A DNA stretch of 64,000 nucleotides from Adhaeribacter radiodurans (GCF_014075995.1 NZ_CP055152.1:1-64000); one strand, 5' to 3'; positions 27,401 to 36,742 are shown, numbered from the stretch's first letter. Numbers and translations are program-made. Notes: a model not told the origin generated them from the letters alone.

Positions 27401-27529
27401 ATGCCTAAAAAGCAGCAAAGGAAAAATAAGAAGCACTTTCGACTAATTATTTATATTATTCTATTAGCTCTATTATTTGCAGTAATTGTTTTACGTATTT
27501 GGCATTTAAACTCACAGCATACTAAGTAA
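27401..27529 (+). CDS. 42-residue single-pass membrane protein at the end of the ars operon
   Basis: A short frame encodes MPKKQQRKNKKHFRLIIYII and a hydrophobic helix continuing to about residue 34, then a short HLNSQHTK tail. A strongly basic N-terminus before one helix is typical of small inner-membrane proteins. It lies 54 bases after ynfA and just before the shared terminator, so it is probably the last gene of the operon. Confidence 0.5.
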   Translation: MPKKQQRKNKKHFRLIIYIILLALLFAVIVLRIWHLNSQHTK

Positions 27530-27540
27530 TCCTAAATGAC

Positions 27541-27571
27541 AAAAAGGCTACCAAAAAATGGCAGACTTTTT
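27541..27571. terminator. Bidirectional terminator between the ars and zinc operons
   Basis: AAAAAGGCTACCA and TGGCAGACTTTTT pair in 11 of 13 positions around an A5 loop. The T run on each strand serves both the plus-strand ars operon and the minus-strand ATPase gene, which ends at 27574. Confidence 0.8.
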
Positions 27572-27573
27572 CT

Positions 27574-29583
27574 TTAAAATTTCATACGCTGTATTCGGAT
27601 AGCATTGAGTATCGCTAGGAAAGCTACCCCTACGTCAGCAAATACCGCTTCCCACATGGAGGCTACGCCAAAAGCTCCTAACCCTAGTACAAGGGCTTTT
27701 ACGCCAAAGGCTAAACCGATATTTTGCCAAACAATCTGATTCGTTTTCTTACCCAGGTTAATGGCCGTAGCAATTTTAGACGGTTGGTCATTTTGAATGA
27801 CTACATCGGCCGTTTCAATGGCGGCGTCGGAACCGAGACCACCCATCGCCAATCCTACATCCGCTAAAGCAATTACTGGTGCATCGTTGATGCCATCGCC
27901 CACGAAAGCCACGGTTTTCCCTTGCTTTTTTAAAGCCTCTACGTGGGTTACTTTATCTTCCGGCAACAAACCGCCAAAAGCCTGATCTATTTGCAAGGAA
28001 GTAGCCACTTTTTGCACAATGCTATCTTTATCCCCCGAAAGCATTACAATGGTTTTAATGCCCAACTGGTGTAATCTCGCTACTGCTGCCTGGGCATCTT
28101 CCTTGATCTTATCTGCAATAGTAATGTACCCGGCATATTGATTATTGATGGCCACCAGAACAATGCTTTCTACTATAGAATCAATTTCAGCCGGATAAGC
28201 TACTTGGAATTTCTTTAACAATTTACCATTCCCAACCAAGAGCGTTTTATCATCCACGTTGCCTTTTAAACCGTGCCCAGATATTTCTTCTACATTGGTT
28301 ACCAGCTTCTGCCGGTAACTTTCACCCGCATGCGCAACCACAGCCAAGGCAACAGGATGCGTAGATTTACTTTCTAACGCCGCTGTCAAGGCCAAGAACT
28401 CTGCTTTGTCCAAGCCATTTACCTGCACTTCCTGGACCTGAAAAACACCTTCGGTTAAGGTGCCCGTCTTATCCATTACAACCGTATCGACCTTGGTCAT
28501 TAAGTCCAGGTAGTTAGATCCTTTGAAAAGAATACCGTTTTTAGAAGCAGCGCCAATGCCACCAAAATAGCCCAATGGAATAGAAACCACCAACGCGCAC
28601 GGGCAGGAAATTACTAAGAAGATTAAGGCCCGGTAAAGCCAGTCGTTAAACACGTAATCTGTGACAAAGAAGTAGGGTAACAGCGTAAGTGCAATTGCTA
28701 AGAATACTACTACCGGCGTGTACACCTTGGCAAAACGGGTAATAAATTGCTGCGTTTTAGCTTTACGGCTACTGGCCTGTTCTACCAACTGTAAAATTTT
28801 AGAAAGGGCACTGTTCTCGTAGGTAGAAGTTACTTGCAGCTGAATTACCTGGTCTAGATTAATCATACCAGCTAGTACTTTCTCTCCCTTGGATTTGGTA
28901 TCCGGTTTAGATTCCCCGGTCAAGGCAGCGGTATTAAAAGAAGACCGTTCAGTAAGCAAGTTGCCGTCTAAAGCTACTTTTTCCCCGGGTTTAACCTGAA
29001 TAATGTCTCCTACTTTAACCTGCTGCGGGTTAATGGATTTTATCTGATTTTGTTGTACTAGATCTACAATATCCGGCCGGTTATCGATTAAAGCTTTGAT
29101 CGATTTGCGGGATCGCGCCACCGCTGCTTCCTGGAAGTGCTCGCCAATAACGTAAAACAGCATTACCGCTACACCTTCCGCATATTCACCAATGTAGAAA
29201 GCTCCTAAGGTGGCAATTCCCATTAGTAGAAACTCGTTAAAGATACTGCCTTTAGCAATATTTCTAGCCGCATGCAGTAACACTTTACCCCCCACCAGTA
29301 GATAGGCAAAGCTGTAAACGGCTAGCCGGATATAACCGGTAAACCAGTCCACTTTAAAATAGTCTAAAGCAATACCGGCTAATAATAAAACTAGGCTTAT
29401 GATCGTGGGTAAGTAAGATGTTTCTTCGTCTTCTTCTTGCTCCACAGTATTCGCTCCTGGTGCTACTTCGCAACAGCCTTTCTCGTCTGTTTTCGTTGGA
29501 CCTGGTTGCTCGGCGGTCCGGGGAGAAGTAATCTCCATGGGCTTTAAGGGAGCACTCGGATTAATTTCTTCGTTTATTTTCAT
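27574..29583 (-). CDS. zntA: P1B-2-type Zn/Cd/Pb-exporting ATPase
   Basis: From ATG 29583 it has 669 residues. It shows the TGES actuator motif, SCPCALVVSIPLGYFGG in TM6, the DKTGTLTEG phosphorylation site and GDGINDAPVIALADVG. The C-terminal helices have a Lys (GVKALVLGL) and an Asp (FADVGVAFLAI), the pair diagnostic of the zinc/cadmium subgroup. It lacks an N-terminal HMA domain; instead it has GCCEVAPG and acidic residues. It exports divalent metals from the cytoplasm to the periplasm. It follows the DUF3703 gene by 8 bases. Confidence 0.92.
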   Translation of the reverse strand: MKINEEINPSAPLKPMEITSPRTAEQPGPTKTDEKGCCEVAPGANTVEQEEDEETSYLPTIISLVLLLAGIALDYFKVDWFTGYIRLAVYSFAYLLVGGKVLLHAARNIAKGSIFNEFLLMGIATLGAFYIGEYAEGVAVMLFYVIGEHFQEAAVARSRKSIKALIDNRPDIVDLVQQNQIKSINPQQVKVGDIIQVKPGEKVALDGNLLTERSSFNTAALTGESKPDTKSKGEKVLAGMINLDQVIQLQVTSTYENSALSKILQLVEQASSRKAKTQQFITRFAKVYTPVVVFLAIALTLLPYFFVTDYVFNDWLYRALIFLVISCPCALVVSIPLGYFGGIGAASKNGILFKGSNYLDLMTKVDTVVMDKTGTLTEGVFQVQEVQVNGLDKAEFLALTAALESKSTHPVALAVVAHAGESYRQKLVTNVEEISGHGLKGNVDDKTLLVGNGKLLKKFQVAYPAEIDSIVESIVLVAINNQYAGYITIADKIKEDAQAAVARLHQLGIKTIVMLSGDKDSIVQKVATSLQIDQAFGGLLPEDKVTHVEALKKQGKTVAFVGDGINDAPVIALADVGLAMGGLGSDAAIETADVVIQNDQPSKIATAINLGKKTNQIVWQNIGLAFGVKALVLGLGAFGVASMWEAVFADVGVAFLAILNAIRIQRMKF

Positions 29584-29591
29584 TTTCTTAA

Positions 29592-29966
29592 TTAAATTGT
29601 AGAATGAGCTTGTTGAATAATTGCCTGCAAGTCCTGGGGAATAGGCATCGGTTTCCAAGCAACTACATTCGCTCCTCCGGTATTTCCAACCGGGATTGTA
29701 CCCGCCCAGGATTTTATGCCACCTACCAGAAGCCGGGGTAATTGCCCCACTATCTCCTTTACATTGCGCGTTTTAATGCCAAAAGTCAACATCTTACCGT
29801 GTACGTGGGTATGCTCTACCGGATAAGGTTGCCCTAAAATATGAGCTCGCTCCAAATGGTGCCAAGCTTTTTCCAGTTGCCGCTTTTGCTTAAATGCTTG
29901 GTAATCCTTTAACTCTTGCTCGTAATATAGCCGTAGTGTACGGGGCATTTTCCAATGGATCCACAT
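29592..29966 (-). CDS. DUF3703 family protein
   Basis: The 124-residue protein has the DUF3703 pattern: ARxxWxHLERAHILGQ (here AWHHLERAHILGQPY), HTHVHGKML, and the ending VPVGNTGGANV (IPVGNTGGANVVAWKPMPIP). The family is usually found beside zinc/cadmium efflux genes and has no known activity. Its promoter carries the Fur-family-type box at 30013-30027. It begins the unit that includes the zinc ATPase. Confidence 0.85.
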   Translation of the reverse strand: MWIHWKMPRTLRLYYEQELKDYQAFKQKRQLEKAWHHLERAHILGQPYPVEHTHVHGKMLTFGIKTRNVKEIVGQLPRLLVGGIKSWAGTIPVGNTGGANVVAWKPMPIPQDLQAIIQQAHSTI

Positions 29967-29991
29967 CGTATTGTATTACTTTTTATCAGCA

Positions 29992-30027
29992 CAAAGGTAG
30001 CATCAGCTGCCCTGCAACTGCATTGCA
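29992..30027 (-). promoter_or_regulatory. Probable Fur-family-controlled promoter of the DUF3703-ATPase unit
   Basis: On the minus strand, TGCAATGCAGTTGCA (30013-30027, dyad TGCAA/TTGCA) is followed after 13 bases by TACCTTTG (29992-29999), a Bacteroidota-type -7 element TAnnTTTG. The same arrangement with the same 13-base spacing occurs at 36560-36595. Placement across the -33 region fits repression. Confidence 0.8.
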
Positions 30028-30447
30028 TTATTTGCCACTACAACTACCACAGGTACCTTTCACGATCAAATTAACTTCTTCTGTTTTGAATTGACTGGGT
30101 AGCGGGATTTCTGGAATGTGGGACTTGGGTAAACAGAACGTTTCGCGACACTGGTTACAAAAGAAATGCACGTGTAAGTCATGATGTTCCTGGGTAGTAC
30201 AATCGTCCGGACACAAGGCATACTTCACCGAGCCGCTGCCATCATCAATGTGATGAACCAAGCCTTTTTCCTCAAAGGTTTTTAAAGTCCGGTACAGCGT
30301 AATCCGGTCGGACCGCAGAAAATAAGACTCTAAATTACTTAAGGAAACGGCTGCAGTTTGCTGAAGCAAATAATCCAGCACTAACAAGCGCATTGCTGTG
30401 GGCCGAATCCCTTTTTGCTCTAATGTTTTATCTAATTCAGGTAGCAT
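30028..30447 (-). CDS. Fur-family metalloregulator
   Basis: The 139-residue protein has the Fur winged HTH (ATAMRLLVLDYLLQQ-like start, SDRITLYRTLKTFEEKGL) and dimerisation domain. Zinc ligands are visible in the HHDLHVHF and CNQCRETFC segments and a C-terminal CGSC. It lies inside a zinc/cadmium efflux cluster, 12 bases after czcB. Most Fur proteins repress uptake genes; here it may sense Zn excess, and the boxes at both cluster promoters suggest that it is the regulator. Confidence 0.92.
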   Translation of the reverse strand: MLPELDKTLEQKGIRPTAMRLLVLDYLLQQTAAVSLSNLESYFLRSDRITLYRTLKTFEEKGLVHHIDDGSGSVKYALCPDDCTTQEHHDLHVHFFCNQCRETFCLPKSHIPEIPLPSQFKTEEVNLIVKGTCGSCSGK

Positions 30448-30459
30448 AACTTTAAAAGA

Positions 30460-31668
30460 TTAATGGCCGTGTCCTTCGCCTTCTTCTTCGGTATTCTTTA
30501 TTTTAGCCAGTAAAGAATAAGCTCCTTTTACCGCGATCAGATCCTTAATGGCGGCCGGCTCCACAATTTCGGTATACCCGCTTTCGGTTACTCCTTTCCG
30601 GATTTCAACCATCTGGAAGTCGCGCATCTGGGTGCCTTTTTCCTGCCGTTCCCCTTTAAAAACAAAGATGTAGTCCTTTCCTTCGGATTGCACGACTGCC
30701 TCCTGGGGCAAGGCCGGTACCGTATTGCTATTTAGCTCCACAAAAGCTTTCACGTACATACCCGGTATTAACTGGGCTTCTTCTTTATCTAAGTGCGCGT
30801 GCACGCGCACCGTGCGCTCCGGGCTTATTTCCCGACCAATCAGGTGGAGCGTGGCCATCCGTTCTCTACCGGATTCATTTGGCAGGGTAAACCGAATTTT
30901 CTGACCCACTTTCAACTTCGTAATATCTTTTTCAAAAACCGTTAGCTCCACGTGTAAGTGCTCGGTATCGACTATTTTAAAGAGTACATCCGTGGGCGTA
31001 ACGTAGCTGCCCCGGTTGGTATTTACCTCGGTTACGTAGCCATTGATGGGGGAATGGATGGGTAAAGTACGCGTAATGTTCCCTGGTTGCAGCTTACTGG
31101 CCGAAATGCCCAAGTGGGCTAATTGTTGCTTTAAACCATTTACCCGGCTTTGCATGGCTTTATATTGAGCGGTTACCTGTTGGAAGTTTTTAGCCGGACC
31201 TACTTTTTCGGCGGCTAATTCTTTTTGCCGTTCGTATTCCAGCGTTAAATACTCCAGCTGACTGGTACTTTCCAGGTAGTCCTGCTGAATCGTGACAAAT
31301 TCCGGATTTTCAATGACAGCCACTAACTGCCCTTTTTTAATGCGCATGCCTTGCAGCAAGTCTGTACTTTGGACAAAACCGCCTAGAGGAACACTCACCG
31401 ATACTAAGTTTTGGGGTGGCACATCCAAAAGGCCATTTACCGCGATCACATTGCTGAGGTTTTTGGGCGCTATCTTTCCTAGCTCCACTTTGCCAATGAC
31501 AAACTGCTCCGGGGTAAGTTCAACCGCGGTTTCACTTGCTTCGTGCGGTTCTTCTTCCTGGGCCGACTCGACTTCTACGGGTTCTTCTTTTTCTGCTCCC
31601 GCCTTTTCGGACGTGCAGGAGCTTATTAGAAAAAGGCTAATAACAACTATATAAATCTTGAATTTCAT
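30460..31668 (-). CDS. czcB: RND periplasmic adaptor lipoprotein (CzcB-like)
   Basis: The 402-residue protein has a lipobox (FLISSC) and a charged Glu-rich leader (EKEEPVEVESAQEEEPHE) that might bind divalent metals. The rest is a membrane-fusion protein: barrel-sandwich halves (GGFVQSTDLLQGMRIKKG and INGYVTEVNTNRGSYV), a coiled-coil hairpin between them, and beta-barrel and membrane-proximal domains. The C-terminus ends in a His-rich EGHGH. It links the CzcA fusion to the outer membrane. Confidence 0.9.
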   Translation of the reverse strand: MKFKIYIVVISLFLISSCTSEKAGAEKEEPVEVESAQEEEPHEASETAVELTPEQFVIGKVELGKIAPKNLSNVIAVNGLLDVPPQNLVSVSVPLGGFVQSTDLLQGMRIKKGQLVAVIENPEFVTIQQDYLESTSQLEYLTLEYERQKELAAEKVGPAKNFQQVTAQYKAMQSRVNGLKQQLAHLGISASKLQPGNITRTLPIHSPINGYVTEVNTNRGSYVTPTDVLFKIVDTEHLHVELTVFEKDITKLKVGQKIRFTLPNESGRERMATLHLIGREISPERTVRVHAHLDKEEAQLIPGMYVKAFVELNSNTVPALPQEAVVQSEGKDYIFVFKGERQEKGTQMRDFQMVEIRKGVTESGYTEIVEPAAIKDLIAVKGAYSLLAKIKNTEEEGEGHGH

Positions 31669-31693
31669 TTTCTTGAGGTATGATTAATTAAAA

Positions 31694-34600
31694 TTACTGG
31701 CCCGAAATAAACTCCAGATCCACAACCACTTCATTATACTTTTGTAAAGCTTCTAAATGATTGGCTTTGATCGCCAACGCGCGACGGATGCTTTGCACGT
31801 ATTCCTGATAGTCGATAACGCCATTTTGAAAGCCTTTTTCCGCGTGTTGGATTAGTAAATTCGAAAGGGGCAAACCCGTTTTCTCGTAATAGTCCAGGTT
31901 CGTTTCCTGTTTGCGTAATCGCTGGGTTGCTAATTTTAGCTGCGTGGTAAGCTGGGCCTGCTGAAACTGATAAGTAGCTTCCGCTAGTTTTTCCTGGTAT
32001 TGGGCCGCCTGGATGCGGGCTGAACCAGCCCGAAACCATAAGGGAAAGGAGACACCTACCTGGATCCCCGTAAATCGGTCTCCACTGGTAAATTTTTGTT
32101 CCACTCCATTTACATTTTGCGGTCCTATAAGCGATTGATTAAAGTAGCCCAGGTTAAATTCCGGCAGTAAACGGGCCCGTTCTAATTTGGTTTGAATGCG
32201 AGCTACTTCCTGTTGCTGTTGAAAAATTGCTACTTGTGGTTGCCCCAGCAGGATGCTGGTATCCGGCACGGTTACGGGTATCCGCGTAAATGCGGTAGTA
32301 GCCATGTTTACGGGTACCGGACTTTGCATTAAATTTTGTAATTGGGTGCGGGATAATTCCTGCTCGGCCTGGGTTTGCTCCATCTCATTCTTAACTTCTA
32401 CCTGCTCCGCTTGGGCCGTAGCTTGCTCTAGTAAATTGGTCTCCCCGGTACGTAAACGAATGGTACTAGCCCGCAGGAAATTAGTGTATAAACTATCCTG
32501 GTATTGCAAGAGCCGTAATTTGGCTTGCTGGTATACGAACCCGTAGTAAGCACTTTTAACTTCCCGTACCAGCTCCCGCTGCCGAACGGACAAATTCAAC
32601 TCACTGCCTCGGATATTAGCTTTGGCTAAACGTACTTGGTTCGCGTAAACCGAAGGGAAAGCAAAGGATTGGGAAATTGTAAAATTATTATCCTGATTAA
32701 CCGAATTTATCTGGCCGTATACTGCTTCGATGTTGGTTTTACTAATATCTACGGCCGCCCCGCGCAAACTTTTGTTAGCGAAAATTTGGTAATTAGCCGC
32801 CTGGATGCTCTTGTTTTGAGTTAAGGCTAGGTTGATAGCTTGCGATAAGGTTAATCCTGGTTCCGTTACCTGGGCTTTCGTTTGACTCGGCAGGAAGGTT
32901 CCAGCTCCTACCACTAAAAAAATGATAGAGGCTGTGCCTAAGCGAGAAGTAGTAGGTTGATTACTGGATATTCTGCTTTCCTGGAATCGTTCTAATAAAA
33001 TATATAAGATCGGCAAAACTACTAAGGTTAGTAAGGTAGCTGATACCAGCCCCCCAATAACTACCGTGGCTAAGGGCTTTTGCACTTCGGCTCCGGCCGT
33101 ATTGGACAAAGCCATGGGTAAGAAACCTAAGGAAGCTACCAAGGCTGTCATAATTACCGGTCGCAAGCGTACTTCCAAACCTTTTAAAACCCGCTCGGTT
33201 ATGTTGTCTATCCCTTCGGCTTTAAGCTGATTGAAATAACTAATCAGCACGATACCGTTTAATACCGCTACACCAAATAAGGCAATAAAACCAACGCCGG
33301 CCGAAATACTAAAGGGCATGCCGCGCAGCCATAAAGCTAAAACGCCACCAATGGCCGATAGAGGAATAGCTGTGAAAATAAGCAGGCTTTGCGCCACGGA
33401 GCGGAAAGTAAAAAACAGTAACAAAAAGATTAACAACAAGGCTATGGGTACGGCTACCGACAGGCGTTCTTTGGCTTTTTGTAGATTTTCAAACTGCCCG
33501 CCGTAGGTAACGTAATAACCAGCTGGTAGCTTCAATTGATTATTTACTTTCTCTTGCAGCTCCGCCACAATACTTTCTACATCCCGGCCGCGAACGTTAA
33601 AGCCAATGGTAATCCGACGCTTGGCATCATCGCGCTGGATCTGACTGGGTCCGGTTTGAAAGTTAACCTGGGCAACTTGCTCCAAGGGTAACTGATCTCC
33701 GTGCGGGGTAGTGACATACAAGCCGCACACATCTTCCAGGCTTTGCCGGTTGGCCGATGCTAACCGCACGACTACTTCAAAGCGTTTTTCCCCTTCGTAA
33801 ATCACTCCTGCAGATTGCCCAGCAAAACCCGTTTGGATGGTCCGGTTTACGTCTTCGATGTTGAGCCCAAATTGAGATATTTTATCCCGGTCGAACGTAA
33901 TAACGATTTGGGGTAAGCCGGTAATTTGCTCTACGTACAGATCCGCCGCTCCTTCCACCGTGGAGACAATCTTTCCCATTTTACCGGCTTGCTCACTTAG
34001 CACATCTAAATCTTCTCCGTAAATCTTCATCACCACATCCTGCCGTGCCCCGCTCATCAACTCATTAAACCGCATCTGGATAGGTTGCTGGAACCCGAAA
34101 GTAACCCCCGGGATGGCTTCCAGGGCTTCGGCCATCTCACTGGCTAAATCTTCCTGATTATCCGCTTTTACCCACTGGGCTTTGTCTTTTAGGATAATCA
34201 TCAAGTCAACGGCTTCTACCGGCATAGGGTCCGTGGGGATTTCACTGGAGCCAATTTTTCCTACTACTTCCCGAACTTCATCCGGAAACTGTTTTAACAG
34301 GATAGCCGCGGCCTGAGTAGAGGCTTCAATGGTTTGAGAAATAGAACTGCCACTTAATACCCGCGTTTCTACCGCAAAATCCCCTTCGGCTAAGGAAGGA
34401 ATAAACTCCCCACCCATCCGCAGAAAAATAAGGAGACTGCCTATAAAGAGTAAAAGCGAGGTAATAAGAACCACAGCTTTGCGCCGTAAAGCAAATGCTA
34501 TCAAGGGCTCGTATAACCGGTGAAAGAAACCCATGATCCGGTCCGCAATAGTTTTACGGTGGTCAATCTTTTTGCTTAAAAACAAAGCCGAAACCATGGG

Positions 34601-36088
34601 CACGTAAGTCAGGGAAAGAATAAAAGCACCCAGAATGGCGAATACTACCGTTTGCGCCATGGGGCGAAACATTTTTCCTTCGATGCCTACCAGTGCTAAA
34701 ATGGGTAAGTAGACTATCAGGATAATGATTTCTCCAAACGCCGCTGAATTCCGGATTTTGGAAGCGGATTCGTATACTTCCTGATCCATCTCTTCCTGCG
34801 TTAAAGGCCGTAAAACTTTTCGGATGCCTAAATGATGCAGGGTAGCTTCCACAATAATTACTGCGCCATCGACAATTAAACCAAAGTCAATCGCTCCCAG
34901 GCTCATGAGATTACCTGACACCCCAAAAAGATTCATCAAGGAAATGGCAAAAAGCATGGCCAGGGGAATAACGGAAGCTACAATTAAACCGGCTCGCCAA
35001 TTTCCCAGGAGTAATACCAGGACAAAAATAACGATTAGAGCACCTTCGGCCAGGTTTCGAGTTACCGTACTAATAGCATTATTGACGAGTTTGGACCGGT
35101 CCAGAAAGGGTTCGATGACAACGCCTTCGGGTAAGGTTTTTTCAATGGTAGCCACTTTTTGTTTAACGGCTTTAATCACTTGGGAGGCATTCGCTCCTTT
35201 CAGCATTAACACTAAGCCTCCCACAACTTCTCCTTCGGTATTCCGCGTCATAGCCCCATAACGCACTGCGCTGCCAAATTGCACCGTAGCCACATCCCGG
35301 ATAAGCACCGGCACCCCGTTTTCGTTGGACTTAACGACTATCTTTTGAATATCTTCGAGACTACCAGCTAAACCTTCACTGCGAATGAAATAGGCATTCG
35401 GCTTGCGGTCAATGTAAGACCCGCCCGTATTCTGGTTATTTTTCTCCAGAGCCGTAAAAATATCGCTGATGCTGATATTGGTACTACGGAGTCTTTCCGG
35501 ATCAATGGCAATTTCGTATTGCTTCACGTGACCACCGAAGCTGCTGACATCCGCTACGCCCGGAGTTCCTAGAAGCTGCCGGCGCACAATCCAGTCCTGA
35601 ATCGTGCGCAGATCCATATCGGAAAATTTCTTTCCATAACCTTCTTTGGTATGGAGCACATACTGATAAATCTCGCCTAAGCCGGTAGAAACAGGAGCTA
35701 ATTCGGGCGAACCAACCCCCGCTGGAATCTGATTTTCGGCCTCCTTCAAACGTTCGGAGACTTGCTGCCGGGCCCAGTAAATATCAACTTGGTCTTTAAA
35801 AACAATGGTTACGACGGATAAACCAAACCGGGAAAAAGAACGGATTTCTTCCATATCCGGAATCGTGGACATAGTCACTTCCACGGGAAAAGAAATGAGC
35901 CTTTCTACTTCCTGGGCGGCCAGGGAAGGACTTACCGTAATGACTTGCACTTGGTTATTGGTAATATCCGGCACCGCATCTACCGTCAGCTGCGTTACCG
36001 AGTAGCCACCCCAGACGATTAAGGCCAGGGTAAACAGGCCAATGATTAATTTATTATGAATAGAAAAATGAATAATGCGATCCAGCAT
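31694..36088 (-). CDS. czcA: CzcA-type heavy-metal RND permease fused to a TolC-like outer-membrane factor
   Basis: The 1464-residue protein has an HME-RND permease (about 1-1060) and a C-terminal OEP/TolC domain. TM4 carries the CzcA triad D-x5-D-x6-E (GAIDFGLIVDGAVIIVEATL), which in CzcA is needed for Zn/Co/Cd export. After TM12 comes a hydrophobic, basic stretch ending in SQTKAQ, like an internal signal peptide with an AxA-like cleavage site, then TolC repeats starting GLTLSQAINLALTQNK. This fusion is known in Bacteroidota; processing into two chains is my inference. Confidence 0.93.
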   Translation of the reverse strand: MLDRIIHFSIHNKLIIGLFTLALIVWGGYSVTQLTVDAVPDITNNQVQVITVSPSLAAQEVERLISFPVEVTMSTIPDMEEIRSFSRFGLSVVTIVFKDQVDIYWARQQVSERLKEAENQIPAGVGSPELAPVSTGLGEIYQYVLHTKEGYGKKFSDMDLRTIQDWIVRRQLLGTPGVADVSSFGGHVKQYEIAIDPERLRSTNISISDIFTALEKNNQNTGGSYIDRKPNAYFIRSEGLAGSLEDIQKIVVKSNENGVPVLIRDVATVQFGSAVRYGAMTRNTEGEVVGGLVLMLKGANASQVIKAVKQKVATIEKTLPEGVVIEPFLDRSKLVNNAISTVTRNLAEGALIVIFVLVLLLGNWRAGLIVASVIPLAMLFAISLMNLFGVSGNLMSLGAIDFGLIVDGAVIIVEATLHHLGIRKVLRPLTQEEMDQEVYESASKIRNSAAFGEIIILIVYLPILALVGIEGKMFRPMAQTVVFAILGAFILSLTYVPMVSALFLSKKIDHRKTIADRIMGFFHRLYEPLIAFALRRKAVVLITSLLLFIGSLLIFLRMGGEFIPSLAEGDFAVETRVLSGSSISQTIEASTQAAAILLKQFPDEVREVVGKIGSSEIPTDPMPVEAVDLMIILKDKAQWVKADNQEDLASEMAEALEAIPGVTFGFQQPIQMRFNELMSGARQDVVMKIYGEDLDVLSEQAGKMGKIVSTVEGAADLYVEQITGLPQIVITFDRDKISQFGLNIEDVNRTIQTGFAGQSAGVIYEGEKRFEVVVRLASANRQSLEDVCGLYVTTPHGDQLPLEQVAQVNFQTGPSQIQRDDAKRRITIGFNVRGRDVESIVAELQEKVNNQLKLPAGYYVTYGGQFENLQKAKERLSVAVPIALLLIFLLLFFTFRSVAQSLLIFTAIPLSAIGGVLALWLRGMPFSISAGVGFIALFGVAVLNGIVLISYFNQLKAEGIDNITERVLKGLEVRLRPVIMTALVASLGFLPMALSNTAGAEVQKPLATVVIGGLVSATLLTLVVLPILYILLERFQESRISSNQPTTSRLGTASIIFLVVGAGTFLPSQTKAQVTEPGLTLSQAINLALTQNKSIQAANYQIFANKSLRGAAVDISKTNIEAVYGQINSVNQDNNFTISQSFAFPSVYANQVRLAKANIRGSELNLSVRQRELVREVKSAYYGFVYQQAKLRLLQYQDSLYTNFLRASTIRLRTGETNLLEQATAQAEQVEVKNEMEQTQAEQELSRTQLQNLMQSPVPVNMATTAFTRIPVTVPDTSILLGQPQVAIFQQQQEVARIQTKLERARLLPEFNLGYFNQSLIGPQNVNGVEQKFTSGDRFTGIQVGVSFPLWFRAGSARIQAAQYQEKLAEATYQFQQAQLTTQLKLATQRLRKQETNLDYYEKTGLPLSNLLIQHAEKGFQNGVIDYQEYVQSIRRALAIKANHLEALQKYNEVVVDLEFISGQ

Positions 36089-36238
36089 AATCGAAACTCT
36101 TTAAATCAAAAAAAAGAAAATATGCTGCATGGGTAAACCACTCCCTTTAATCCGCGGCAAAGCGGAATAAAAAATACAGAAAATGGTTTAAAGCTTCCTT
36201 AAAGGAACTTCACCAAGCAGACAAAGACCAAAAATGAT

Positions 36239-36553
36239 TTAAAGTTGAGGCGGTTGCCAAATAGAGAAAGTAGGATGGGAAATTGAAACCGGCTGGTAAA
36301 CGGGCACCGGAATATTAACCTGAACGGGAATGGACTCTACCTTGATAGCAGGGTGAACCAAAGTAGCCCCGGTACAGCACGTACAAAGACATAAGGGAGA
36401 ACAAAGATCCACATCGGAAGAGTGAGATTCGGCTTTATTGTCATCAACCGAAAAAGCCGTTTGGGCAGCATTATCCCGTGGTGCCGCATCTGCGCAAGGT
36501 ATGCACGATAGCACCAATAGATAAAAACTGAATATAACTGCGACCCATTTCAT
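36239..36553 (-). CDS. DUF6660 small exported protein, Cys-rich
   Basis: From ATG 36553 it has 104 residues with a signal sequence (FYLLVLSCIPCADA). A central VDLCSPLCLCTCC cluster has six cysteines, followed by a Pro/Val-rich tail. The DUF6660 family is found at metal-efflux loci of Bacteroidota. It leads the czc unit, just downstream of the palindromic box, and could bind metal in the periplasm. A start three codons earlier is also possible. Confidence 0.75.
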   Translation of the reverse strand: MKWVAVIFSFYLLVLSCIPCADAAPRDNAAQTAFSVDDNKAESHSSDVDLCSPLCLCTCCTGATLVHPAIKVESIPVQVNIPVPVYQPVSISHPTFSIWQPPQL

Positions 36554-36559
36554 ATAGTG

Positions 36560-36595
36560 CAAAGGTACTAATAAAATAGATGCAATGGAATTGCA
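36560..36595 (-). promoter_or_regulatory. Probable Fur-family-controlled promoter of the czc unit
   Basis: On the minus strand, TGCAATTCCATTGCA (36581-36595, dyad TGCAAT/ATTGCA) precedes TACCTTTG (36560-36567) by 13 bases, exactly as at 29992-30027. The DUF6660 ATG is at 36553. The match of both box and spacing supports a common regulator. Confidence 0.8.
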
Positions 36596-36742
36596 AAATA
36601 CAAATGCTTAATTGATTAAGATTTAAATTCTTTTATCAATTATCAAATGAGCTAATTATCTTTATAAGTTACTTCGTGTTAAGCAGAACAAATTTGATTT
36701 CATATTTTTCTGCTTTGTAAAATTTTAGTTTTATAATTCAAC

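Noticed and set aside
34905-35261. 118-codon frame antisense to czcA
   Set aside because: It lies wholly within a certain RND permease gene.
36120-36180. Small GC hairpin (TCCGC...GCGGA) between DUF6660 and czcA
   Set aside because: The stem is only five pairs with no T run on the minus strand, so a terminator or attenuator call is not supported.
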